A stretch of 64,000 bases of DNA. It comes from Gaeumannomyces sp. JS-464 (Eukaryota; Ascomycota; Sordariomycetes; Magnaporthales; Magnaporthaceae). The notes beneath the pieces are model-generated. The model was not told the origin of the DNA, made no database searches, and saw nothing but the letters and a program-made list of their open reading frames with translations. The translations under genes were made by a program, and so were the position numbers. Each line of letters begins with the position of its first letter. Position 1 is the first letter of the stretch. The stretch is taken from NCBI GenBank assembly GCA_002197995.1, contig NGZR01000001.1:13473501-13537500 (forward strand), written 5' to 3'. Positions 34,491 to 46,728 of this stretch are shown here, piece by piece.

Positions 34491-36069
34491 ATGAACGAGA
34501 GCAAGGCCTGTGACGCGTGCGCCAAGGCGAAGCGCAAGTGCGGCAAGGAGAGGCCCGCCTGCTACCGCTGCGCCTCCAGGGACATGCCATGTGTCTATCC
34601 GCAAGCGAGGGGGATCACCTTTCACATCGTGCGGGAGTACGAGCCCGTTTGGGTCGCCGTTCCGCAGCAGGGCCATCTGTCCAGCGGGCTGGACAAGCGT
34701 GTGCCGTATCCTGCTGCCAATGCTTTCGAAGGCTCCGCCAGTTCGATATCCCTATCCGAGGGCCGGCCGTGGATAAACGCACAGAGCCTATCAAACGGCT
34801 CGGGATCCTCCCAGTCGCCGCGAGACACCCAGCCATGGCTGCCAGCGGCATCAAGCCTGCCTACCGTCTCCGACCCGGCCGGCATCACACCATTTAGCGC
34901 TGCAGACGCCGACGCTATACCCGATCCTGCCACTGCCCTGGCCCAAAAATGTGCATGGTTCCTGGACAGTAGCAGCTGGATCCCCGCTAAACTCGTCCCA
35001 TACCAAATCAACATGCTCACGCACCGGAGGAATGAACTCACCGAGCGCGCAATCGAGAAGTTCAAGTCCTGCGTATCGGACTGGGTCCCCAAAGGCGGCA
35101 ATCTTTTCGTGCATACCACCCTGTATAATCACCGCATGCCCACATGCATCGCCGACGTCTACTCCACCCTGGCCCTCTACCACTCGAGGAACGCGCGGAA
35201 CAGAGACACGGCCAACCGTATCATCCACCTGCGCATAATCCAGCTCTTCCGCTCCGGCCCGGGCCCTAACCGGTCACCACTCCCGGAGTCCACAGCTCCG
35301 GCAGCCCGCGACGGCAGCGCCGCCGCCAACAGCACCCCCGACGACGACAGCAACGAAGAGGAAATCTACGCCGACGGCTTCTGCGACGGCGTCGACATCA
35401 ACAGCGCCTGGGGGTTAGGCCTCGACGACAAGGACGCCAACATCTTCGCCGAGGGCCGCGAGGTGCTCGACCGCCTGGCCAAGGCCCAGGCCCTGCTCGC
35501 GTACGTCATCATCGGCCTCTTCGACGGCGAGATCTGCCTGGGCCGCCACGCCGAGCGCCTCATGCCGACGCTGGCGCGGTGGCTCGACGCCCTGCTGGCC
35601 GCGGCGGCCGCGGCCGCCTCGAACCCGATGCTGCCCCTGCTCGGCTTCGACAGCAGCTCGCCCGCGCTCGTGGGGCTGGGCAACGCGCGCGGCGGCGGCG
35701 CGCCCAGCGGCGTCGTCGTCGAGCAGGACGAGGTCGTCTGGCGCACCTGGGCCGTCGCGGAGAGCGTGCGGAGGACGTGGACCGTGGCCAACGTCGCGCT
35801 GGCCATATACAGGACGATCCACAGGGGCGGCATCGAGCACGGCACCCGCGTGTCCTTTACGGCGTCCAAGGGCGCGTGGGACGCACCCTCGGCGTTTGCG
35901 TGGCACCAGTGCCTGCCGCCCGGGGGTGGGACGCTGGTGGATGTCAAGAGACGTCCTGGCTGACACGAAGCCGGACGAGGTGGATGAGTTCTGCAGGGCT
36001 ATAGCAGAGGTTACGTTTGGGCTTGAGGCAATGGAGAGGTGGGGGATCGGGTTGGACGGGCCGTTTTGA
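34491..36069 (+). CDS. Zn2Cys6 transcription factor beside the SDR
   Basis: Nuclear DNA-binding regulator. The binuclear zinc cluster sits at the extreme N-terminus, six Cys in ACDACAKAKRKCG, PACYRCASR and MPCVYP, typical of Gal4-type factors. After a Ser/Pro-rich linker, the region around WFLDSSSWIPAKL and the long helical segment (EGREVLDRLAKAQALLAYVIIGLFDGE) resemble the regulatory half of this class. Single exon. The first frame ends at VKRRPG (35963); one extra (or two lost) bases near 35900-35940 bring in MSRDVLADTKPDEVDEF and EVTFGLEAMERWGIG to the stop at 36067-36069, for about 525 aa. That end is a typical closing motif (ARxW...DxxPDEVDEFG, MERWG) in this class, so it is almost surely the real one. 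Possible target: the divergent SDR. Confidence 0.85.
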
Positions 36070-36473
36070 AGTTGTTCGTCCCCGATAGTTGAGAAATTTT
36101 CAGATGGTGTGAACCATTACAAAGATTGACAGGTCTTTCTTCCCGTCAGATACCTAAGGTATCTATCGCTTTCGAAGCTTAAATTCTCACAAACAAAGAA
36201 AAGTACGGCTCCAGGTTGGAGTCACTCAACGGACAGGCTTGACCTCTCGTCTGCCTTGTCGGGGCACCACTCATACTTCTAACGGGTGCCCTCCCACGGG
36301 GGTCAGAACGTGATCAATCCGCTATCGCCCGGCCTTGCTCATTTCCTTTCCTTTTCCCTCTTGGGATGGAGCTTGGATGGGGAAGTCGGGAAAGCGCTCG
36401 CGCCTCCAATCCAAGTACTCCTTTTGACCAAACAACCACCGGTCGACTTTCGGAAAAGACGAATCGGCGTCTT
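36070..36473. other. Convergent intergenic region
   Basis: About 400 bp between the regulator (+) and the NLR (-) 3' ends. No gene is supported. Confidence 0.5.
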
Positions 36474-39400
36474 CTACGCCCCAATTGCTGGATTTTCCCA
36501 TCCCGTCATGCCAAACTTCCAGCTTATGCTCGAACAATGGTCTTCCCTCGTCGTCCGTCTAGTCAGCGTTGCGCCGCGCGACGCTAGAAGCTCCGCGACG
36601 TCACGGCCGTCCAGCTTGGTGTATTTATAAACCCCAACAAATTTAGGGCCGACTTCCAGCATGTCATCGAAGAACGTCCTCCCTCCCGATCGAGCCCATC
36701 CAGCTTCGCGCCGCGCGACACCAGCAGCTCCACGACGTCGTCTAGACTGTCCTGGGGCAAACGCCGGAACTCCTGCATCAGACTTCTGTTGCTGGCAAGG
36801 ACGTGCAGCGGCGAAGCGGTCATGTCGTCGCGCGCGTCTGCGTCGGCACCAAGGTCCAAAAGAGCATGGGCGCGGTGACGGAGGGTCGTCAGCGGCTGTA
36901 CCGAGGAGCAGGCGAGGTGGAGCGCCGTTCTGCCCTGACCGTCTCGGGCGTCCGGACCGACGCCGCGTGACGCCAGCAGTTGGGCGACAGACGAGAAGGT
37001 CGCGGGCGTGTCGTCGACCGGGCCTCTTTGCGCGAGGGCGTGAAGAGCCGAGGCGCCCTTGTTGTCGCGAATGTTCGCGTCCGCCCCGCGGTCCAGGAGC
37101 GCCTGGCACCATTCGAGCGCGGCGTCTATGCTTGCGTGTTGTCCGCAAGCGACGTGGAGCGCCGTCCTGCCGCGGCCGTCTCGCGCGTTCACGGCGGCGT
37201 CGCGAGCCCCGGCCCGGGGCCCTGTGGTAGCAGCAGGTCCACGATGGCGTCCAAACTGTCCCTGTCCGGTGCGCCGATTGGGGAGGGGTGGGCGTTGATG
37301 ACAAGGGCGTGAAGGGGCGAGCAGCCCCCATTGTCGCGGCCCTTGGCGTCTGCGCCCCAAGCCACGAGGGTTCGGCACCACTCGAGCATGCCTTGATCCG
37401 GCGTCTGCTCGAGGCAGACCATGTAGAGCGCGGTTTGGCCCCGTCTGTTCCGCGCGTTGACAAGCTCGGAAGCGGCTGCCATGGCGGCTGCATCCGCCTT
37501 GGTTGGGTCCGGGAGAATGGCCTGGAGGAACGACCTAGCGCGGCCGGCCTTTTGCTCGCAAGAATCCCCCATGACCTCCATGAGAGGGCGTGCAGCGCTG
37601 TGTCGCCATGGGCGTCCCGGGCGCCAAAGTCCGCCCCGTGTTTGGCGAGAGCTTGGAACACCGGCACAAGCTCAACCTCGGGGATCGGGGCGATGCAGGC
37701 GAAATGCAACACCGTGTCGGCGTCTATCTTGGAGCGCGAGTTGACGTCTGCTCCCAGAGCACACAGAGCTTCGATGCACTGAACAAAGGGGTAGGGGCCG
37801 TACAGGCGGCCCTCGTGCGGATAATCGTGGGGTATGGATTCGAACATGGACTGCAGGGCGTGATGCCTTCTGAGCCATACCGATTCGTAGGGCACCCAGC
37901 CTTGATAAGGTCATGGATCAGCTTAATGGTTCGCTGAGGCGCTTGGGAGCCAAGCCACGTGTCGCCAAGCTGGTTCATCAGGGTATGTAGTGCTGTGTCG
38001 TGCTCGCTGTCCTCGTGCGTGCAGCCTCGTGCCCCCCGCTCCAGCAACAGCGACATGACCTTGGGCGTCGCCTCGACTATTGGGGGCGGCTTCCCCCCGT
38101 TCGGATCTGCTCCAGCGTTGAGAAGCATCTTGATCGTGTTCAGGTCGCCTCCAAATACCCGCTGGTTCTAACAGCGGAAAGTAGAGGCGTGATCCCGATG
38201 CGGAGACCGTCCGCGCCACTGGGGTCGGCACCATGTGCTAGGAGGAGGCGGACGGCATCCCAGTTTTGCCATGCGGCGGCGCATGTGATCGTCATCAGCC
38301 CGCTGCCATTGGCGGCGTTCAGGTCCGCCCCAGCCTCCAGGAGGACCTTGAGCGTGTCGGAGCGCGACCTCACGAACGGTTGTCGCACGGCGGCGTGCAA
38401 CACGGTGTTGCCGTCCTCGTTCCCGTCAGTCCCGGATGCCTTGACGCCAGAGGCCAGGATCCAGCGCACGATATGTGCGCTGTCCATTGCGGCGGCCCTG
38501 AACAGCGGCGTAGATTGCTTTGCATAGTACCTGGCAATGGCAGGCACGGGCTCTGAGAAATCCCCGTGGCCGATGAACTCGACAGGCTGGACTGGCACCG
38601 CCAAGTCACCAGCATCCCTGTCACCTTGAAAGAGTAGAAGATTCCCAGTCAATGCCCCCACTGCTTGCATTGTCGGCTGAGTCTTCGGCGGCCACATGAT
38701 GGACTCGTTGGCGAGCACAATGAATATGGGGTTGGAGCTGAGGCTGGCAAACCGCCTATACTCATACCCAGACCGTAAGGGATCATTGTAGAAGGCGGGT
38801 ATATGCCGGAGAACCAGGAGGTGTTTCTCAGCGACTGCTTCCGGCCCAGCTTCTTCATCGAGGGAAAGTCCCGGATCCACGAGCTTGAAATAGCAGCCTT
38901 CGGAATGCAGATAGCGCCGGAGGAGCGACAAATAACTCGGCCGTAGCGAAGCGTCGATGTCGACCAAGGTCCCGGACTCGGCATCGTACCTCTGGCACAG
39001 GTTGAAGTGGTGCGTAAGGTATGCAGTTGCATACACGATGAAGCTGTTCTCATAGTCGCCTGAATTGGGGTGTCGTCGCCAGAATCGGAGCTCTCCTCAT
39101 CGCCAGAAGGACAAACCCCGTTGCGTTCCAAAGTCGGCTCCGAGCTCGGCGTGATCCCCGGGAGCGGCCGCAAAAGCAGAGAAAGTAGACAACACTCGGC
39201 GGCTGTAGCGTGGGCCAAAGGCTCGGTGGTTGAGCCGGCAAACGCGACGGCGCTGCCGTGGCAAGCGTTTCGAGAATCCGCCGCATCGGGCGCACGCAGC
39301 AGATACTCCTTGCACGTCTGGTGCAGGAAGTACAATCGCCCGTGCGACACGGAGACGAAGCCGCCGCCGGTGTCGGCGATCCACGCTTGGAAAGCGACGG

Positions 39401-41933
39401 TGCTGTCGGGACCGAAGCGGGCCAGCGAGCGCGTTTTGGGATGCAGTCGAAGCCAGACGGCAGTGCTGGCCTCGTCGACGGTCAGGGGCCGCTCGGAAAC
39501 CAAGACCAGGTCCAGGAGTATGGCGAACCTTTGGCGCTGGTCTGGTTTCACCCGAGAAAGAAGGAGGTCGTAGGCGTCGTATAGTGTCGCTGGCGGCTTC
39601 TTCAGCAGGCTGTAAACATCCTCCTTCAAATGCACATTTTTCAGGCTCTCGATGACGAGCTTCAGCCATAAAAACGTCCGCTCGCCCTTGTCGATGTCGA
39701 CCTCGGTGGCCAGTAGCTTCTCCCGCACTTTCAGCACCGTTTCCTCGTCAAACCTTTCCTCTACTGTCCCGAGGTTGTGGTCCAGGATAAGCTTGATCTC
39801 CTGTTGGAGAATGTCGCGTTGCTTGAAGGTCTCGGTAGAAAGGGTCTCTAAGTTCGTCCCTTTCAGCCCCTCCCTGAGTGTCTCTAGGATTCTCGGCCAG
39901 GGCCTGGTCGTGAGCAGAAACCGAATGTTATGAGGCCGTGCTCGCTTCAGGAGATACACGATGTCAGGGAACTGATCTGGCAAGCACTCGTCCAGCGCGT
40001 CGATAACGCACACCACGGGGCGCGCCTTGGGGCTGGACACCGCGTCAAGCAAAATCTCGACCAGGTTGCCGATGCCCACAGCGTCATTGCTGAGCTGCTT
40101 GACTCGATCCCCACCACGTCAGCCAGATGTCTTTGCTGGGAAAGTAGCTGATGCAGGATTGCGTGAAGGGCATTTGTGGCCGAGTTCATTCCGGGCTGGT
40201 TGTAGCGGAAGAAAAAGTGGCAGATGGTCTGGTCCGCTCCCAGATCCGCTGGAAGCCGAGTTTCTACCATGAATCTGGCGAGGACAGACTTGCCCCATCC
40301 GGGGCCGGCGGAAATGTTGAGCGCCTTGGGACCGCTTTCGCACTCGGACTTTGACGATGTCGGGAATCGCTGTCATCGCTCGCGACCCATCGGCGATATG
40401 TCTCGTCCTTCTCGATCCACTCGCAAGTTCCCGCACCCTGTCTGGTACCTGATTAAACGAATCGCCGTAGTTGACAACCTGGAACTTCCGGATGGTTTCG
40501 TTTCTGGCTTTCTCGGTCTCACGGTCTTTGGCCCGTCCTTGGTATCCGAGGATCCCCTGCTGAACGTCCAGCATCTGCCCGGAGGTAGCAGCGAGGCTGT
40601 TGAGATATTCTTTCACGGCCTCTGTGGAATACTGGCTGATTTCGCCGCTGAGAGAAGTCTCTGTACTCTTGATGGAGTCCACCAAGTCGCTCCAGCCATT
40701 CCAGCCCACCAGGTCTTTGCCGCCGTCGTCCATGGAGACGCGCAGGCGCAGACGCACCTCATCTCGAATTCCAGGAGCTCCTGTAGAGCTCTGTCACCCT
40801 GGCGTCAAGTTCGCTCCGCAAGTCTCGAAACTGATCGTGGTTTCTCCAGCTCTCACCGAGAAGGACCTGCGAAAGCGCCATGAACCATTTGAGCCGGCCC
40901 GACACGTGGGCGAGTCCGTCTCTCATGGACTTGTTCTCCGTGATTGGCGCAAGTAGATTCTGCAACGCTCTGACGTATCAGTATCGCGTGCAAGGAGGGA
41001 GGTCCGGCAAGATAGAACCACTGTAGCGGATAGTGCGAAAGAAAAGACGACATCAAATGTTTGGGTATCTGCTTACCGGTGTGGGGACGCAAAAGCCGGC
41101 CCAGGCAAAAGAAGCTATCGGGTTTGCGGCAGAGAGCTCCGCGACGGTGCCCTTGATCATTCTGAGGACAGACAGGGTGCCTTCAGCCGCTTCAGCGGCC
41201 TTGTCGCCATACTCGCTTGCCCCCGCCTTCTTGACGACAAGTTCCATTGCCTGAAGCCTCTTATGGACGGCACCGTCGTCCAGCAGAGGTATCGTGGCAG
41301 GTTCGAACTCCTTGAGCATCCCCTCATATTTGGCAACCAGGCTCGCGGTCTCGTCGCTTGATTTGAGCTGCTGGTAGGCTGCTCCCCAAATCCTCAAGGA
41401 CTCCCTTTGAGGCAGATCAAGGGAGATTTTTTCTGTGGCTGGTTCGTGTGGCGTTGGCGCTGTGCCGGGAGCAGGGATACCAGCAGCCTGCGCAAGCGCA
41501 CCGGTGGGCGGAACAGGAATACTGGGAGCTTGAGCAGGCGCACAAGTGGGCAGAACAGAAGTTCCGGCAGCCTGAGCAGGCGCACCAGTGAGCGAAAAAG
41601 GGGTATTGGGAGCTTGAGCAGGTGTAACAGTGGGCGGAACAGTATCGATAGCTTGAGCAGGTGTACCGGTGGGAGGACAGGGGTACAGGGAGCCTGAGCA
41701 GGTGCTAGGACGCGAAACAGGAGTCTGCTTCTCGCAGCGGGAGTAGAGACGGCGGGAGATGGAGTAACGGAAACCGCAGATGGAGTGCTGGCGATCATAG
41801 CATCCCCTTCTCCGCGTGGTTCCTTGGGCTCTGAACGCCGACGAAAGAGTAATTGAGATATCCCCCAAAACCCACGGAATCGATCGCGCTTCCGCCGTTT
41901 CTTCTCGCCACTTGCCTCGGAAGGAGTTCCCAT
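36474..41933 (-). CDS. NLR (STAND) protein: NACHT_N - NACHT - ankyrin repeats, twelve frame breaks
   Basis: Putative fungal NOD-like receptor, a signalling NTPase class implicated in self/non-self recognition. Exons 41077-41933 and 36474-40959 (117-bp intron) give about 1,784 aa after repair. Start ATG 41933 (MGTPSEASGEKKRRKR, basic). Then come Pro/Ala/Gln tandem repeats, a NACHT_N-type helical domain (ESLRIWGAAYQQLK; ENKSMRDGLAHVSGRLKWF; GWNGWSDLVDSI), and a WIEKDETYRRW lead-in. NACHT follows with Walker A GPGWGKSVLARF (about 40288-40308) and Walker B VVCVIDALDEC (about 39985-40017), then RFLLTTRP and FLHQTCKEYLL. The C-terminal third is ankyrin repeats (GNTVLHAAV, GDTALHAL, GRTALHVACG, GASALHAL, GRTALHLAC). 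Twelve single-base losses are needed: near 41680, 40785, 40757, 40430, 40345, 40105, 39065, 38165, 37870, 37590, 37215 and 36690. All have the same direction. Domain order is intact and no in-frame stop is otherwise needed. Confidence 0.85.
41463..41703 (-). repeat. 42-bp tandem repeats encoding TPAQA-type units in the NLR N-terminus
   Basis: Six units, read on the minus strand from 41703: 41, 39, 42, 42, 42 and 36 bp. Each encodes about 14 residues with the core PAQA followed by a Pro-rich spacer. The 41-bp unit (41663-41703) is where the reading frame breaks, which supports a lost base there. The 39-bp unit is in frame. Confidence 0.85.
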
Positions 41934-42746
41934 GACAGATGCCCCCTGGTGGGATATTGGTGCAAATAATTCCCAATGATTGCGATGGAGATAATGATCG
42001 AGAAAGAGATGTGGGAGTAAGGGGGATGGGGCCGACGGGGAATGGCCGAGACACCGCTTCGCAGCCGCTCTTCTTGTAGTTGCTTGGCCGTCGAGCCCAG
42101 AGCCAATAATACAATTTTGGCATGGCCCTGCTCAGCCGATCCGTCAAAACAGCCAACCGCAAGGCTCCACGCGGTTTGCTAGTTTCAATGCGAAATTAGT
42201 GCCAGCCCCGGAAGGACACTGCCTGCAGCGGTGTACCCCAAGCCGCGGACCCCCAAAGCCACGAAGCCCAACCTTCCAATTTTTGGGCTCCCTGCCTCAG
42301 CTGCTCGCCATGGCCCCTGTGTGCATTTGTTCCTGACCTCCTGGGCATTGGTGCCCATTTGCCACGTGGTGCATGCACACCAGAAGGTCAGGCTGGCTGA
42401 TGTCGGGCGCGGTGTGCGCTAATAGTGCAATCCCCTGGAGTTGAATAACGTCAGCGATGCAGGAGGGGAGCACCGGCATGACTGATAATAAATTCTGCAT
42501 TAATAACACAATTGCTAGACCCGGCCTATCGAGGCACAGCATGCAGTAATAACCAACCTATCCTAACGCCCAAGTCCCGTGCTTATATCGCCATGCCGGC
42601 TCCTGCGGTGGCAATGTGTGGGTAGCTAGACATGCATATGGACGACTGCCATGATATGATGCAATAAACAAAGAAAATAACACGTATAAACGCGACTTCA
42701 TTACAGAAAAAAGTTAACAAAGACGAAGATTGAGTAAACGCTCCTC
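41934..42746. other. Intergenic region upstream of the NLR
   Basis: The NLR promoter side and the 3' side of the cupredoxin gene. A Pro/Arg-rich minus frame extends upstream of 41933 to 42162 in another frame but looks like leader sequence. The stretch 42480-42730 is AT-richer. No gene is supported. Confidence 0.5.
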
Positions 42747-44831
42747 TCAGCTGCCCCATCCATTGGGGTCGTTGACCCAGAGCGGCTCCGGCCCGGCGAT
42801 GGCGACGCTGGCAACCTCCTGTAGGCGGACGCCCGACTTGGTGGTCAGGACGCCGTACAGGTTGCCGTACATGCCGTCGGGCACGGGCGCGAAGCCGTTG
42901 CTGCGAAGCACCGTCGTGAACTGCAGGCCGCCCCAGGCGCCGATCCAGGCCATGTACAGCTGCTGGTCCTGGCCGGCCTCGGGCGGGATGCGCACCGTGA
43001 CGGCGTTGATCTGGTCGCCCGCGCTGCCGCCGAGACGGTGCTTGTCGGTGAAGACCAGCGGCGGCAGCACCTTACCATCGGCGCCGCGAGGACCTTGCCG
43101 CCGGCGGGGAGGGCGCCGGCGCAGTCGCCGTCGACGAAGCGGTTCTTGACGTAGGCGTAGCCGAGGCGCGCGGGCAGGAGGGCCTCGCGCGGGGCCGCGG
43201 CCGCCTTGTGGTTCTGCATCATGTTCATCATGCCGCTCATGCGGGCCTTTGCGCCGACCTGGGTCGCGAGCGCCGGCACCAGCCAGGGGTCGGCCGTGGA
43301 CACGAGCGTGATGACATCGGTCAGGACGCCGATCTGCACCGTGATGAGCTGCTGCACCGTCTGCAGCCACTCCTCGACGCTGTCGGCGTCGCCGAGGCGG
43401 ACCGGGCAGGCGTCGGGCACGCGCTTGTTGTAGTTCTGCAGGGAGTCGGTCGCCGTCTGTCGGTGCACGAGTGCCTGGGCCGCCATGCTGCCGATGGTGC
43501 TGACGATGGACTTCGGGTACATGCCGGCCCAGCCGCCCGGACCGGAGGCCTTGAGCTTGTCGAAGCCGGTCCAAAGGACGTTGAGCACAACGTTGTCGAG
43601 GAAGAGCACGAGCTGGAGCAGCTCGACGGCGTCGTCTGAGATCTGCGGGGCGAAGCCGTAGTTGATGGGCTGGCGGCCGCCGGCCATGTCATAAACGATT
43701 CCGGTCATGTTCTCGCCGGGCTTGGGGACCTTGTCGATGACACCCTTGTCGGCAGGTTGGAAGTTGAGGACGTTGCCGCCGCCGAAGCTGGCCACGTTGG
43801 TGCCGTTGACAACCAGAGTGCCGCCCTGGGGGGCCTTGGGCGGAATGCTGCTTGCGCTGACGCTCTTGGCATTGGCGGTGAAGGCTGCGAGAGTGTTGCC
43901 CTGGGGAGGAGCGTTGACGCTGCCAACCATGCCGCTTTGGCAATGCTTGCCCTGGCCGCAGTAGAACCAGATGGGCTTCTCATCGGTCACCTTGATGTTG
44001 AAGAGAGCGCCTGAAGGGCGGACCTGGGTGGGGATGAAGCCGCTGCTGAAGCCACCCCTTCTAGGGGCGAGCATGGCTTGTCGAACGAGGACTGGACTAC
44101 GGAGTGGTTCTGTGGAGGGAGACGGTTCAATCAGATTTGCGCTTGCACCAGTGGTCCCTATAGAGTTGTGAACTTACTGCCGGGTTGAAGCTGAATTGCA
44201 CCACAGTGCCCTTGGGCTCGATAAGGTTGTTAGGTGTGAAGGTGAAGGAACCGTTCGACCCGCCAACCTGGACCTTTGCGATTCGCTCACCACCGACAGG
44301 CAGTCCTCCCGGGGGCCCTCCCGGAGGCGACAGGGTGGCAGCAGCATCCTTGGCCTTCTTCTTGAACTCTTCATGGGTATTTCCGGGGCCATCTGGACGA
44401 CTAATTCCGCGCAGCGTTAGACAAGTGTCGCAAGGGGAAGGCGGTAGAAAGCCTTACGCATTGATGGAGTGAACCATTCCCTGTTGGCAGTGGGTGCCCT
44501 GCGCGCAGTAGAACCATAGTGGCTTGTTGTCCTTAATGGTGATGGTGAAGCTGGTGGTCGAAGGCACATCGGGGAACTCGTTGGGCACAAAGGCCGAAAA
44601 GATGAGGTCCTTTTCTAGTGGTTTGCAGGGCTCGCCGAACGATGAGGCGACGACGCTGTGGTTCCTGGCGTAGAACTGGTAGGTGACTGTGTCTCCCTTC
44701 TTTGCGTCTGGGATGACCTCGGGGTCAAACTTGAGGCCGCCCTTGCCTACCGCGACTATCCACTCCTTGCCCTGGGCGGCAGTGGCCAGGAGGACGACTG
44801 GGAGGAGGGTTAACCTCTGGGAGAAGCGCAT
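42747..44831 (-). CDS. Secreted protein with two cupredoxin domains and a helical C-terminal domain
   Basis: Extracellular protein of the fungal serine-rich cupredoxin type. Exons 44458-44831, 44178-44400 and 42747-44109 (introns 57 and 68 bp) give about 653 aa after repair. A signal peptide ends near ATAAQG. Cupredoxin 1 has a full type-1 copper set: His in RNHSVVASSF, Cys and His in FYCAQGTHC, Met in QQGMVHSIN. Cupredoxin 2 repeats it: NHSVVQSSFDKPC, FYCGQGKHC, QSGMVGSVN. A third region of about 350 residues follows, helical and Met/Leu-rich at first (ELLQLVLFLDNVVLNVLW, VHRQTATDSLQNYNK, KARMSGMMNMMQNH). It looks ferritin-like and ends in a beta-rich tail (LYMAWIGAWGGLQF). One base is missing near 44050 and one near 43085. 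Copper binding is inferred from conserved ligands; the role of the C-terminal domain is unknown. Confidence 0.82.
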
Positions 44832-46728
44832 CTTTGGCGAGTGTGTATAATGTCTAATAGGGAAAGAGCAAAGTAAAAAGGTGAAGAAAATCTTTGCTCA
44901 GGAAGGCGTGACTTCCGATATCTGATGTGCCAGCAGGCAGGTGGTGTTCTCTATAGATGTCGAGAACAGGAACTAGATGTAGTCCAGATTAAGTATGGGA
45001 TGAACACTGGGGCGAAGAGGAGACTTATTAGCAACAACGGTCGAGGCGGGATGGGATGAATTTATCAAGCCTAATGCGAGCATATCCATCCCATTGGGGG
45101 TCGTCGCATGTGCAGCGGGAAGACATGCAGCCAGGGTCTGGTCCCATCCCTCTGGCCAGGGGGTGAGATGCAGGCGGCGGAGCTGTTGGTGGTGTGGGTG
45201 CCCGCCGCAAACAGAGGTGCTGCTATTTTGATCAGCAGTCCAGGAATGGAAAGAAAAGTCAAACAACGGACTGGTTGGTCGCGTGGCCGGGAGGACGAAA
45301 ACCCCGCTGCACAGAATGGTTGATATTGATGATTGATGGCGCGAGGTTCTGGTTCCTGACAGACGGGCCAATACTGCCAAGGTGTTAATGCCAGAATGTG
45401 CACGGAACGCTGCTGCTCCCGGCGAGGTCAATCTGTGACTGGCACGGTGAAGGGAACGGCAGCAGCACGGTGAAGAAAAACAAGAGTACGAGGTTGATGA
45501 ACCAGGTGCTTGGCTGCGACGGCAGCTCTGGCAGCCGCCTCGCTTTACTCTACTCAGCCCGCGCGGGAGCTGAGTGCTTCAGGTTCCTGGGCTTGGGTTC
45601 AGACTGCTGGCAGCTTCCTGGGGCCGCGCTGCGCGACTCGCCCCCATCCCGGCTTCGCATCGCGACAAACAATTATTGTCGTGCGTGCATCCCCAATGAA
45701 CTCGAGGCCAGCAGCGCTCACCGTCGCTTGTCAGCCACCCGGATCCAGCGTTTCCGCAAGGGCCGCCAGCTACCCGAACTTTTTGTCCTCTGCAGCTCCA
45801 CTTGGGCCCAAAAGTTTCAACGGCAAAACCCTTGCCGATCGAAACAAAAATCTCCAGCCCCGCCAGCTTCTGGAGGCCCCCCCGCTGAAAAAGCTCAGCC
45901 AGCCGGAAGAGAAGAAAATAAAACGAGCCAGCAAATCAACACACAAGAAAAACAAACAGGGATCAAGGCGGCCCAACAAGACGCATCCCATCTCAGCCGC
46001 CCCGGCCTGGGAACGGAACAGCAGCCACCCCTGCGCTCCCAGATCTCCCTCTGAGCTCCCCACACCCAACCAGAGACGATGCGCGGCGCAGATTGGGCCG
46101 GTCGCTTGCCCATCCGAGCCGACGTGGCTGCGGCTGTGTCAGGCGGCTCGCGCTTAACCGGAACTCCTTGGTAGTACATGGTGTTTTGGGCCTGCGAAGC
46201 TGGTCTACTGCCGACGCATGCAGCTAATCTGGGCAGGGGGACCTGCGTGGGGAAAGCGTGCTGCAGTCAGATTTGGCGCCAGGAACTGGCTGCTGCTATT
46301 TCGGCACCAACGTCAGCGAGCATTCCGCGTGCCAAATGTGGGCGGATGCAACCACTTCGACGGCCATCAGAGGGCCCAGAATAAATCTATCATTCCGTGC
46401 CTCTCCCTCACCTTTGTGGCCATCCACACCCCCCCCGGCTGACGTCGGGCTGCTGAGAATATCTTGTCAAATCACAGCCTCAAGTTTCCCTTTCCGGCCT
46501 CTCACCCCACCAATTGATTGACCCTCAAGTTTCAAGTTGCCCTCCATTTTGCCTGCGCCGCCAGACTGCGTCCTTTGGAGCTGGTATAAGCCTTTGGCAA
46601 CCGCCGCTCTCCTTCATCTCGCCGGAGAGGCGTGATATCATTCGAACCTTCATCGGATTTTCTGGGAAACCCCGTTTCTACCCAACTTTGCAAACCACCG
46701 CAGACAGCGATACCAAGAAACTGCAGCC
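44832..46728. other. 1.9-kb divergent intergenic region
   Basis: Between the cupredoxin gene (-) and the SUR7-like gene (+). Frames such as 45398-46157 (+) are Arg/Ser/Ala-rich and lack domain character. A TATA-like TATAAG near 46584 lies about 145 bp before the next ATG. Confidence 0.5.

Noticed and set aside
41934..42162. N-terminal extension of the NLR frame upstream of 41933
   Set aside because: It is in a different frame from the basic MGTPSEASGEKKRRKR start and looks like leader sequence; the frame change at about 41680 explains the apparent overlap.
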